DNA of 64,000 nucleotides, from contig NZ_CP119108.1 in the NCBI RefSeq assembly GCF_029094505.1, positions 1,054,001-1,118,000 on the forward strand. The letters run 5' to 3'. Position numbers and translations under genes: made by a program. Under the pieces are notes generated by a model. The model had not been told where the DNA came from. It did no database searches and saw nothing but the letters and a program-made list of their open reading frames with translations. Shown here piece after piece: positions 26,893-34,758 of the stretch. Source of the stretch: Microbacterium horticulturae (GTDB lineage Bacteria; Actinomycetota; Actinomycetes; Actinomycetales; Microbacteriaceae). Within the stretch, counting starts at the first letter, position 1. Each line of letters begins with the position of its first letter.

Positions 26893-27882
26893 CTAGAACG
26901 CCGGTCGGATCGTGCCGACGTCTCGTCCGCCGCCGGTGACGGCCAGCGGTAGCTGTGACATGACGTCAGACACGTCTGCGGGGGCGAGGGCCCCCGCCAG
27001 TTCGAGAAGGCGCAGGGCGACAGCGGCCGTCGCACGGCCGGACCCGTCGAGCATCTTCAGCGCCACGGTGGTGCCGTCGGGCGCGCTCATCACGTGCACG
27101 CCCTCCGCGCCGCCTTTCGAGAACACCCCGAGGCGTTCGATCGCGATGGTGTCGGGCTGCCCGGGACCGGCGATCACCCACGGGTTCTCGCGCACGGCCT
27201 GCACGAGCGCGCCGGCGTTTCGGTGCAGCGCGAACGGCGAGCTCGACGAGGAGGTCCCGATGCGGTGGATCGCCCGCGCGAGGCCCGCGAGGGTGATCGC
27301 GTGCACCGGGGCTCCGCACCCGTCCACGGCGGTCGCCGCGACCCGCGCGCCGGTCATCCGCTCGACCAGCTCGCGGATCTGCACCTGCAGCGGGTGCTCG
27401 GGATCGAGGTAGCCGTCGGTCGGCCAGCCGGTGCGCCGGCATGCCAGCAGCATGGCGGCATGCTTGCCGGAGCAGTTCATGCGGATGCGCGCGGGCTGCC
27501 CGTGGTCGCGCAGCATCTCATCGCGGGTCGCGCCGTCCTGCGGCCACGCTTCGGGGCAACCCAGGTCGTCTTCGCCCAGTCCCGCCATCTCGAGCACATC
27601 GCGCACGAGGCCGACGTGTCGATCTGTGCCGGTGTGACTCGCGGTGGCAACGGCCAGGTGCGGGCCACTCAGATCGGCGCCCGCGGCGACGCAGGCCAGC
27701 GCCTGCAGAGGCTTCAGACTCGAGCGCGGCAGGATCGCCGCCGACGTGTCGCCGTACTCGCTGTGCACCTCGCCGTCGGGGCGGAGCACGATGGCCGTGC
27801 CGACGTGGCGTGACTCGACGAAGCCGCTGCGCTCGACGACGGCGAGCTCCACGGCGGCGGCTGCGGGGAACGTCTGCGACAC
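26893..27882 (-). CDS. L-asparaginase II (thermolabile, Rhizobium-type family)
   Basis: 329 residues from a GTG at 27882; TAGGCT and GGAGGA both lie just upstream. The family marks are the early Ser in RSSLKPLQAL (about 53), the lysine in NCSGKHAAMLLAC (about 136-148) and Cys-containing DGCGAPVHAI. This serine-lysine asparaginase family is unrelated to the E. coli AnsA/AnsB fold and hydrolyses asparagine to aspartate and ammonia. It is upstream gene of an apparent two-gene unit with ald. Confidence 0.9.
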   Translation of the reverse strand: MSQTFPAAAAVELAVVERSGFVESRHVGTAIVLRPDGEVHSEYGDTSAAILPRSSLKPLQALACVAAGADLSGPHLAVATASHTGTDRHVGLVRDVLEMAGLGEDDLGCPEAWPQDGATRDEMLRDHGQPARIRMNCSGKHAAMLLACRRTGWPTDGYLDPEHPLQVQIRELVERMTGARVAATAVDGCGAPVHAITLAGLARAIHRIGTSSSSSPFALHRNAGALVQAVRENPWVIAGPGQPDTIAIERLGVFSKGGAEGVHVMSAPDGTTVALKMLDGSGRATAAVALRLLELAGALAPADVSDVMSQLPLAVTGGGRDVGTIRPAF

Positions 27883-27922
27883 GTCCTCCAGCCTACCGCC
27901 GCCCCCGTGTCACACTGGTGCC

Positions 27923-28414
27923 ATGCTCGGCGAACATCACTACCGCGTGCAGGCGGAATGGACCGGCGATCGGGGCACCGGCACCAGCGGATACCGCGAC
28001 TACGACCGGCTCGTCACGCTCCGCAGCGAGGGCAAGCCCGACCTGCCGGCATCGGCCGACAAGCCGTTCCGCGGGGACCCGTCCCGGTGGAATCCCGAAG
28101 ACCTGCTGCTCGCGGCGCTCAGCGAATGCCACATGCTCTCGTACTTCCACGCCTGCGTCGGCGTCGGGGTCGTCGTCACCGGTTACACCGACGACGCCGT
28201 CGGACTGATGACCGAGGACGGCAAGGGCGGCGGAGCGTTCACCGAGGTGGTGCTGCGTCCCCGGGTGACGGTGGCCGCGGCATCCATGATCGATGCGGCC
28301 ACGACCGCGCACGATCAGGCGCACGAGTGGTGCTTCATCGCGAACTCGGTGAACTTCCCGGTGCGCGTCGACCCTGCCCAGATCAGCGTCGCTCGTGCGG
28401 AAGAGCCTGCTTGA
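27923..28414 (+). CDS. OsmC family protein
   Basis: 163 residues from ATG 27923. The hotdog-like OsmC fold is shown by the segment PEDLLLAALSECHMLSYFHAC, which holds two cysteines (about 68 and 76) matching the peroxidatic and resolving residues. It would reduce organic hydroperoxides in the cytoplasm. The last 32 nt overlap the 3' end of the convergent acyltransferase gene. A CACACT element 6 nt before the ATG is a weak −10 candidate. Confidence 0.88.
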   Translation: MLGEHHYRVQAEWTGDRGTGTSGYRDYDRLVTLRSEGKPDLPASADKPFRGDPSRWNPEDLLLAALSECHMLSYFHACVGVGVVVTGYTDDAVGLMTEDGKGGGAFTEVVLRPRVTVAAASMIDAATTAHDQAHEWCFIANSVNFPVRVDPAQISVARAEEPA

Positions 28415-29156
28415 TCCGCTCGATGGGCGTCTGCGCGGGCACCTCGTTGTAGGCGTGGGCGAGCTCCTGGCCACTGAGCTGGTGGATCGCCTCCATGATC
28501 TCGTCGGTCGCCAGGCGTCGCGCGCGCCCCGAGGTCGCCGGACCGTGCGCGCTCACGTCGAGCGGCTGCCCGAACCGGATCGTCACCCGCGGCGTCAGCC
28601 GCGGCATCCTCGCCCCCACCGGCATGATCTTGTCGGTGCCGACCAGCCCGACCGGCACGACGGGCGCGCCGGTCTGCAGGGCCAGGAAGGCGACGCCGGT
28701 GCGCCCCTTGTACAGGCGGCCGTCGAGCGAGCGCGTGCCCTCGGGATAGAGCGCGATGGCCTCGCCCTGTTCGAGCAGCTGCTTCTGCTGATCGAGTGCG
28801 TCCAGCGCGGCCTGCCCTGCTCCGCGACGGACCGGGCTGGCGCCCAGCGCGGTGAAGAAGGTCGCGCTGAGCCGGTTGCCCAGACCTTTGCCCTCGAAGT
28901 ATGTGGCCTTCGCCAGGAACCGGACGTTGCGCGGCGCCGCGACCGGGATCGCCACTGAATCGATGAACGACAGATGGTTGCTCGCGAAGATGACAGAACC
29001 CGAGCGGGGCACATTCTCACGTCCGAAGATGTGCGGACGGTACAGGACGCGCGCCAGCGGGGTCAGGAGGAACCGTCCGAGCGCGTAGGCGAAACGGACG
29101 CGGTCCGGCGACGCAGGTGTCGGCGAGTCGGGTTCGGTCGTCTCCGGTTCTGTCAC
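28383..29156 (-). CDS. 1-acyl-sn-glycerol-3-phosphate acyltransferase (PlsC family)
   Basis: 257 residues from the GTG at 29156, with TACCCT 6 nt upstream. The HX4D catalytic motif is NHLSFIDS (about 60-67), and the later YPEGTRS motif binds the phosphate. It acylates lysophosphatidic acid or a similar acceptor at the membrane. The 3' end overlaps the OsmC gene by 32 nt in convergent orientation. Confidence 0.92.
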   Translation of the reverse strand: MTEPETTEPDSPTPASPDRVRFAYALGRFLLTPLARVLYRPHIFGRENVPRSGSVIFASNHLSFIDSVAIPVAAPRNVRFLAKATYFEGKGLGNRLSATFFTALGASPVRRGAGQAALDALDQQKQLLEQGEAIALYPEGTRSLDGRLYKGRTGVAFLALQTGAPVVPVGLVGTDKIMPVGARMPRLTPRVTIRFGQPLDVSAHGPATSGRARRLATDEIMEAIHQLSGQELAHAYNEVPAQTPIERIKQALPHERR

Positions 29157-29279
29157 CTATCGAGGGTACTGCCGTTTCCATTCCCCACCGGGCATGGCCC
29201 CCGGCATCCCGATTCTCAGCTTGGTCTTGAGAAAGTAGGCGAAGATGGAGAGTCCGCCCCCGACATCTCGAGGTTTTCT

Positions 29280-30233
29280 GTGCGCACCCGCCCCATCATC
29301 GCTCTGTCCGTCGCTGCTGTCGTTGCGGCGCTCTCTCTCGCTGGCTGCTCGGCACAGTCCGAGCCCGACGCGTCGGGGTCGCCCACGAGCACGACCTCGC
29401 CCGACCTGTGCACGGCCCAGGTGGCGTCGGGCAAGGCCTCTGCGGCGGTGAAGGTCAGCGGCAAGGTCGGCGACGAGGCGAAGGTCAGCTTCGACAAGCC
29501 GCTCGACGTGACGGCGTTGCAGAGCACGGTGGTGACCAAGGGCGACGGCGACAAGATCAAGTCGGGCGACTTCATCCAGTTCGCGCTCACCGAGTACAAC
29601 GCCGAGACCGGCGAGAAGAATGGCGCTATCGGCCAGAGCGAGGGCAGCCTGCTGCCGCAGCAGGTCTCCGCGTCGAGCACGCTGGGCCAGGTGCTCGGCT
29701 GCGCGACCGTGGGCAGCCGCGTCGTCGCGACGATGCCGGGCGACGAGGACTACCCCTCGACCGTGGACGTGCTCGACGTACTGAAGGTCGTTCCGCAGGC
29801 CGCGTGGGGTACGGAGCAGACGCCGAAGGCCGGCTTCCCGACGGTGAAGCTCGCCACCGACGGCACCCCGTCGGTGACCCTGCCCTCGGGTGACATGCCG
29901 ACGGCGTTCGAGAAGGAGACCCTGAAGAAGGGCGATGGCACCAAGGTCGCCAAGGGCGACGCGGTGCTCGTGCAGTACTACGGCGTCTCGTGGAACACCA
30001 AGAAGACCTTCGACAAGAGCTGGGGCGGCACCCCGTTCACGGTGCAGCAGGTCGGCACCGGAGTCGTCGACGGCTTCAGCAAGGCGATCGAGGGCGAGAC
30101 CGTCGGATCGCAGGTCGTCGCTGTCCTGCCGCCGTCGTCGGCCTACGGCAAGGGCGAGATCAACGACAGCGACCTGACCGGTCAGACGCTCGTCTTCGTG
30201 ATCGACATCATCGGCGTGAAGAAGGCTTCGTAG
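29280..30233 (+). CDS. FKBP-type peptidyl-prolyl isomerase, lipoprotein
   Basis: 317 residues from the GTG at 29280 (GAGG 7 nt upstream). Residues 1-25 are a lipoprotein signal with lipobox LAGC, so it is anchored outside the membrane. The C-terminal FKBP domain (about 210-317) has VLVQYYGVSW, the phrase FDKSWGG and IPPSSAYG-like PPSSAYGKGEI. The preceding ~150 residues look like a second, degenerate FKBP-like domain (GDFIQFALTEYNAETGE). It should assist folding of exported proteins. Its stop is 1 nt from the stop of the convergent glycosyltransferase. Confidence 0.9.
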   Translation: MRTRPIIALSVAAVVAALSLAGCSAQSEPDASGSPTSTTSPDLCTAQVASGKASAAVKVSGKVGDEAKVSFDKPLDVTALQSTVVTKGDGDKIKSGDFIQFALTEYNAETGEKNGAIGQSEGSLLPQQVSASSTLGQVLGCATVGSRVVATMPGDEDYPSTVDVLDVLKVVPQAAWGTEQTPKAGFPTVKLATDGTPSVTLPSGDMPTAFEKETLKKGDGTKVAKGDAVLVQYYGVSWNTKKTFDKSWGGTPFTVQQVGTGVVDGFSKAIEGETVGSQVVAVLPPSSAYGKGEINDSDLTGQTLVFVIDIIGVKKAS

Positions 30234-30234
30234 C

Positions 30235-31854
30235 TCACACGAGGGCCGCGGTCAGCGCGATCTCGACGAGCGCCAGCGCGCCGGCAGTGATCGCGATCCG
30301 GCCCGGGCGGCGCCACCAGGCGGCTCCGGCGTGCACGCGCACGTCGGAGCGGCGCCCGCGGTGGTCGTCGAGCCATGCGGCGCCGATGAGAGCGGCGGTG
30401 ACGGCCACAGCGGCGATCCCGGGCCCCGAGCCCGCGGCCAGCACGCCGGCCGGCACCAGGGCCAGAGCCAGGCGGCAGGCGGTCGGCCATCCTCTGCCCG
30501 AGCGCAGCGCCAGGAAGGTCGTCGCGACGCCGGCCACTGTGACCAGCACGACCGAGGCCGCCCCGGCTCCCGCGAAGGCCGTGAGGGATGCCGCGACCGC
30601 CGCGACCGGAGCGATGACGGCGCACACCTGACGCGCGAGCACGACCGGGGTTCGGCCCCATGCCACCAGCCGGTGGTGCAGACCCGTGCGGGCGAGCAGG
30701 CGCAGCGCCGCCAGTTCGGAGCGCCGTCGCAGCGCTCGCCCGCGGCTCGCGAGCGCGCGCGACACCGGCGGCTTTTCGTCGGGGGCCAAATGCGCGCGTG
30801 CCCGCGCGAGGGTCTCGGGTGCGACATCCTGCTTCCACAGCGTCTCGGCGGTCAGCCCCGCGACCTCGGTGCGAAGCGATGTCGCGAGCCGGTCCTCGGC
30901 GCGCAGGAACTCGTCGGGACTCGCCTCCAGCGCCAGCGCCGCGGGCCATCGCCACACTGCCGGCAGCCGGCGCAGCGCGCCCTCGGGCAGCGTCGTGCGC
31001 AGCGTGTCGGCGACCTCCTGGAAGAAGGCGTCCCGGCGGTCGCGGGGCAGCCACCGCACGGCATCCGACGAGAGCCTGCCGACAAGTTCGCGACGCACCC
31101 AGCGGCCCAGATATGCATTGCGCTCCGCCCCGGGCCCGACGGCGTCGAGCATCATCCGGATCGCACGGCCCAGATCGCGGTAGTAGACGTGCGGATCATA
31201 GGAGACATAGCCGGCGCCGCCGCCGTCCCACCGCGCGACGTGGAGGTAGACCGGGCGGTCGGCGTAGACCGACACATGCCGCGCGCGGGTGTATGCCGCG
31301 GTGAGGAAGAGATGATCTTCCAAACGACGGGCCCGCTCGTCGAATCGCAGGCCGTGCTCATCGAGGAACGCGCGGCGGAACATGGCGTGGGGCGTCATGC
31401 TGTCTTGCAGCGGAACCTTCGGCGGCCGGGCATCGGCGACGGTGTGCGCGAACAAGCGGGTGGGCACCTTGCGGCCCAGGCTCACCATGCGTCCCAGGAT
31501 CACATCGCTGTCGTTCGCACGCGCGAACCTCACCATGAGGGCGAGGGCGTCGTCGGTGAGCCGGTCGTCCTGATCGACGAGGAACACGAACTCGCCGCGG
31601 GCGACGCCGATTCCGACGTTGCGCGGCCTGCTCGGCCACCCCGAGTTGGGCTGGTGGATGACGCGGGCCCAGCCGCGCGCCGCGCACCAGCGGTCGAGCA
31701 TCGTGGCCGTCCCGTCGGTGCAGCCGTCGTCGACGAGCACCGCTTCGAAGCCATCGTCCACCGGGGCCTGCGCGTCGAGGCAGTCGAGCAGCGGTCGGAT
31801 GAAAGGACCGGGGTTGTACACGGGCACAACGACGCTGACGGCAGGTGCTGGCAT
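30235..31854 (-). CDS. Family 2 glycosyltransferase with C-terminal membrane segments
   Basis: 539 residues. The GT-A domain is at the N-terminus: VSVVVPVYNPG (6-16), LVDDGCTDGT (39-48) and the DXD-like LVDQDDRLT (91-99). A middle region of charged helices leads to about four hydrophobic helices after residue 420. It likely adds a sugar to a cell-wall or surface polymer, or decorates teichoic-acid-like polyol phosphate; the acceptor is unknown. It stands alone, divergent from dxr. Confidence 0.88.
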   Translation of the reverse strand: MPAPAVSVVVPVYNPGPFIRPLLDCLDAQAPVDDGFEAVLVDDGCTDGTATMLDRWCAARGWARVIHQPNSGWPSRPRNVGIGVARGEFVFLVDQDDRLTDDALALMVRFARANDSDVILGRMVSLGRKVPTRLFAHTVADARPPKVPLQDSMTPHAMFRRAFLDEHGLRFDERARRLEDHLFLTAAYTRARHVSVYADRPVYLHVARWDGGGAGYVSYDPHVYYRDLGRAIRMMLDAVGPGAERNAYLGRWVRRELVGRLSSDAVRWLPRDRRDAFFQEVADTLRTTLPEGALRRLPAVWRWPAALALEASPDEFLRAEDRLATSLRTEVAGLTAETLWKQDVAPETLARARAHLAPDEKPPVSRALASRGRALRRRSELAALRLLARTGLHHRLVAWGRTPVVLARQVCAVIAPVAAVAASLTAFAGAGAASVVLVTVAGVATTFLALRSGRGWPTACRLALALVPAGVLAAGSGPGIAAVAVTAALIGAAWLDDHRGRRSDVRVHAGAAWWRRPGRIAITAGALALVEIALTAALV

Positions 31855-31909
31855 TCGACCCCTCTCGCTTCCGCGAGTGTATCGGGTGCGCCGGCCCTAG
31901 AGTGAGGGA

Positions 31910-32998
31910 ATGCGTCGCGTCGTGATCCTCGGCTCCACCGGCTCCATCGGCACGCAGGCGCTCGATGTCATCCGCGCGAATCCGCGACGATTCGAGGTCG
32001 TGGGGTTGGCAGCGGGGACGAATCGGGATGCCGTGGCTGCCCAGGCCGCTCAGTTCGGCGTCGAGCACACTGCGCTGGGCGCAGCCGAGGCCGAGCAGCT
32101 GGTGCGCGATGTGGATGCCGACGTGGTCCTCAACGGGATCACCGGGTCGGTAGGGCTCGGTCCCACCCTCGCCGCGCTGGAGGCGGGGCGGACCCTGGCG
32201 CTCGCCAACAAGGAGTCGCTCATCGTGGGCGGCCGGCTCGTCACCGACCTGGCCGAGCCCGGGCAGATCGTGCCCGTCGATTCCGAGCACTCCGCGATCG
32301 CGCAGGCGCTGCGCGCCGGCACCCACGCGGAGGTGCGGCGCCTCGTGCTCACCGCGTCGGGCGGCCCGTTCCGCGGACGGACCCCGGACCAGCTCGCCGC
32401 GGTGACGCCCGCGCAGGCGCTGGCGCACCCCACCTGGAACATGGGCCGGGTCGTCACAACGAACTCCGCGACCCTCGTGAACAAGGGGCTCGAGGTGATC
32501 GAGGCGCACCTGCTGTTCGACGTGCCCTACGAGCGCATCGACGTGGTCGTGCACCCGCAGTCGGTCGTCCACTCGATGGTCGAGTTCGTCGACGGGTCGA
32601 CGATAGCGCAGGCCTCGCCGCCCGACATGCGGCTGCCGATCTCGCTCGGGCTGGACTGGCCGCACCGCGTGGGCGGTGTCGGCCGGCCGCTGGACTGGAC
32701 CGCGGCATCCACGTGGTCATTCGAACCCCTCGACGCCGAGGCCTTTCCGGCCGTCGCGCTGGCGGGGCGCGTGGGACGCGCCGGCGGCACCTATCCGGCG
32801 GTGTTCAACGCCGCGAACGAGCAGGCCGTTAATGCGTTCCACGAGGGGCGGCTGCCGTTCTTGGGCATCGTCGACACGATCGAGCGGGTCGTCGATGCAC
32901 ACGAGGCGCCGAATGTCGTCGACCGCGACAGTCTCGCCGAGGCGGAGCGGTGGGCGCGGGATGCCGCAGACCGCGCGATCGCCGCGATCGGTCGGTGA
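31910..32998 (+). CDS. dxr: 1-deoxy-D-xylulose 5-phosphate reductoisomerase
   Basis: 362 residues. NADPH motif [11 protein letters not shown] (about 8-18), the substrate and metal site VDSEHSAI (about 124-131) and the loop [19 protein letters not shown] are all present. It makes 2-C-methyl-D-erythritol 4-phosphate, committing step of the non-mevalonate isoprenoid pathway; ispG of the same pathway is at 41.3 kb. A TAGAGT −10 candidate lies 6 nt before the ATG, with no separate ribosome site, fitting a leaderless message. Confidence 0.96.
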   Translation: MRRVVILGSTGSIGTQALDVIRANPRRFEVVGLAAGTNRDAVAAQAAQFGVEHTALGAAEAEQLVRDVDADVVLNGITGSVGLGPTLAALEAGRTLALANKESLIVGGRLVTDLAEPGQIVPVDSEHSAIAQALRAGTHAEVRRLVLTASGGPFRGRTPDQLAAVTPAQALAHPTWNMGRVVTTNSATLVNKGLEVIEAHLLFDVPYERIDVVVHPQSVVHSMVEFVDGSTIAQASPPDMRLPISLGLDWPHRVGGVGRPLDWTAASTWSFEPLDAEAFPAVALAGRVGRAGGTYPAVFNAANEQAVNAFHEGRLPFLGIVDTIERVVDAHEAPNVVDRDSLAEAERWARDAADRAIAAIGR

Positions 32999-33092
32999 GC
33001 GGCGCTCTGCTTCCGTTCGCGTCGGCCGCACGTCGAAAGCGACGGGTGAACGGCGTCTCAACCCGCCTCTGCGCGGCCGGCGCGCCGCGACG

Positions 33093-33150
33093 TTCGGTCG
33101 TCGCGGATTACCGTTTTCGCCCCGCGAAATCGTCATGTGTGACGACTGAA
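33093..33150. repeat. REP-like palindromic repeat, copy 1
   Basis: A 58-bp element starting TTCGGTCGTC and ending GACGACTGAA, whose ends are inverted repeats, with an inner TTCGC...GCGAA palindrome. It matches the copy at 34661-34718 at 54 of 58 positions in the same orientation. It is non-coding and lies just after dxr. Confidence 0.75.
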
Positions 33151-33160
33151 TACGGCTCGG

Positions 33161-33175
33161 AATCCCGTTGCGACG
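33161..33175. repeat. Target-site duplication, left copy (15 bp)
   Basis: AATCCCGTTGCGACG directly precedes the left end of the IS element and is repeated exactly at 34646-34660 just after its right end. Confidence 0.85.
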
Positions 33176-34645
33176 TGTTATGTCGCAGGACATTGGTGAC
33201 AGTTCTGTATCAGGACATCGGTGACATTTCGGGGGGTTTGGTGGTGACACTTCTCCTGGAATTGGTGGGTGAGTAGCAATCAGCCTGTCGATGCCCGTGT
33301 CCGTCTCGCGATCGCCCAGTGGCCAGTGGACGCCCCGCGTGGGTCGGTGACCTCGTTCTGTGCTGAGCACGGTCTTTCCCGGAAGACGTTCTACGCGATC
33401 CGTGCCCGTGCCCGGGCGGAGGGACAAGCCGCGGCGCTGGAGCCGCGGTCGCGGCGGCCGCGGTCCTCCCCGACCGCGTTTGGGGAGGACGTGAAGCAGC
33501 AGGCGCTGGGCGTGCGTGCCGCGCTGGAGGCATCGGGGCTGGACCATGGTCCGATCAGCGTGCACGACAAGATGACCGCGCTGGGCATGCACGCACCGTC
33601 CACGGCGTCGCTGGCGCGGATCTTCCGGGAGAAGGGTGCTGCCCGGCACGAGCCGAAGAAGAAGCCCCGTTCTGCGTACCGCCGGTTTGTTTATCCGGCA
33701 CCGAACGCGTGCTGGCAGCTGGATGCGACCGAGTACGTGCTCACCGGTGGCCGTACGTGCGTGATCTTCCAGCTTCAGGACGACCATTCCCGGGTCGCGG
33801 TCGCGTCCCACGTCGCCCCCGGAGAGACCAGCGAGGGCGCGTTGGCCGTGTTCAAGAAGGGCGTGGCCGCTCGCGGGGTGCCGCAGCGGCTCCTCACCGA
33901 CAACGGGGTAGCGCTGAACCCGACCCGACGCGGTTGGGAAGGTCAGCTGGTGAGCTTCGCCACGTCCCTCGGGGTGGAAGCGATCACCGGGAAGCCGTAC
34001 AAGCCGACCACGCAAGGCAAGAACGAACGGTTCCATCAGACCCTGTTCCGCTGGCTGGACAAGCAGCCCATCGTCGAGTCGATTCAACAGCTCCAGGAGC
34101 AGGTCGACCGGTTCGACGTGATCTACAACACCGAACGCCCCCATCAAGGACTGCCGGGACGGGTGACCCCGCAGCACGCATGGGATGCCACCCCTCTCGC
34201 CGAGCCACCCCGACCCAAGCCCGCGCCCGTCGAACCGGTCGTGCCCGTCGCCCGCGCCAAGCCTGACGGCCTAGCCGGGCACCCACCACACCGTCCCAGG
34301 GCCGGCGTCATCCGGACGGGGGAGCACGGTCACAGCAACGTGATCGTCCCCGCCAACGGCGCCGTGCGCGTGCGGATGATCCTGTTCAACATCAGCAGCC
34401 GCAGGGCAGGACAGAGGATCCACGCCATCTGGGACCCGCTCGGCGTCGTCTTCGCCGACCGCCACGGCGAAGTCATCGCCGAGCACCCCTGGCCACCCCA
34501 CGGCACCCGCTACGTGAGCAGCGGCGCCCGCCGCGGACGTCCCCTCACCCAACCCACACAACACGAACCGTCACCGATGTCCTGATACATGAAGCGTCAC
34601 CGATCTCCTGATACAGAACCGTCACCGATGTCCTGAGACATCACA
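33176..34645 (+). mobile_element. IS481-family insertion sequence, 1470 bp, intact
   Basis: The ends are inverted repeats of about 51 bp with roughly 45 matches, beginning TGTTATGTC on the left and TGTGATGTC on the right (read inward). They are built of a repeated 16-mer like TCAGGACATCGGTGAC: two copies at the left (33185, 33210) and three at the right (34570, 34596, 34621), spaced 25-26 bp, which are probably transposase-binding sites. A single transposase fills the interior. A perfect 15-bp direct repeat flanks it, so the insertion is recent and the ends are well defined. Confidence 0.9.
33269..34585 (+). CDS. IS481-family transposase
   Basis: 438 residues from a GTG at 33269. N-terminal helix-turn-helix (SVTSFCAEHGLSRKTFYAIR), then a DDE integrase core with Asp152 (QLDATEYVL), Asp211 (LTDNGVAL) and Glu253 (GKNERFH). 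The C-terminal ~90 residues are a β-rich extension (HSNVIVPANGAVRVRM). The whole frame is intact, so the element could be active. The stop codon lies within the first of the right-end iterated 16-mers. Confidence 0.93.
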   Translation: MSSNQPVDARVRLAIAQWPVDAPRGSVTSFCAEHGLSRKTFYAIRARARAEGQAAALEPRSRRPRSSPTAFGEDVKQQALGVRAALEASGLDHGPISVHDKMTALGMHAPSTASLARIFREKGAARHEPKKKPRSAYRRFVYPAPNACWQLDATEYVLTGGRTCVIFQLQDDHSRVAVASHVAPGETSEGALAVFKKGVAARGVPQRLLTDNGVALNPTRRGWEGQLVSFATSLGVEAITGKPYKPTTQGKNERFHQTLFRWLDKQPIVESIQQLQEQVDRFDVIYNTERPHQGLPGRVTPQHAWDATPLAEPPRPKPAPVEPVVPVARAKPDGLAGHPPHRPRAGVIRTGEHGHSNVIVPANGAVRVRMILFNISSRRAGQRIHAIWDPLGVVFADRHGEVIAEHPWPPHGTRYVSSGARRGRPLTQPTQHEPSPMS

Positions 34646-34660
34646 AATCCCGTTGCGACG
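34646..34660. repeat. Target-site duplication, right copy (15 bp)
   Basis: Exact copy of AATCCCGTTGCGACG found left of the IS. The last six bases GCGACG also begin the homology to the sequence before REP-like copy 1. Confidence 0.85.
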
Positions 34661-34718
34661 TTCGGTCGTCACGGATTACCGTTTTCGCGCCGCGAAGTGG
34701 TCATGTGTGACGACTGAA
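34661..34718. repeat. REP-like palindromic repeat, copy 2
   Basis: 58 bp with 12-bp ends TTCGGTCGTCAC (34661-34672) and GTGACGACTGAA (34707-34718) that pair at 11 of 12 positions, the twelfth being a G·U. Removing the IS would leave the two copies about 25 bp apart in tandem between the convergent dxr and MurE-like genes, where they might also serve as transcript ends. Confidence 0.75.
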
Positions 34719-34758
34719 TGCGCCGCGCCGGCCGTCGCGACGCCCGCGCCTCGCCCCG

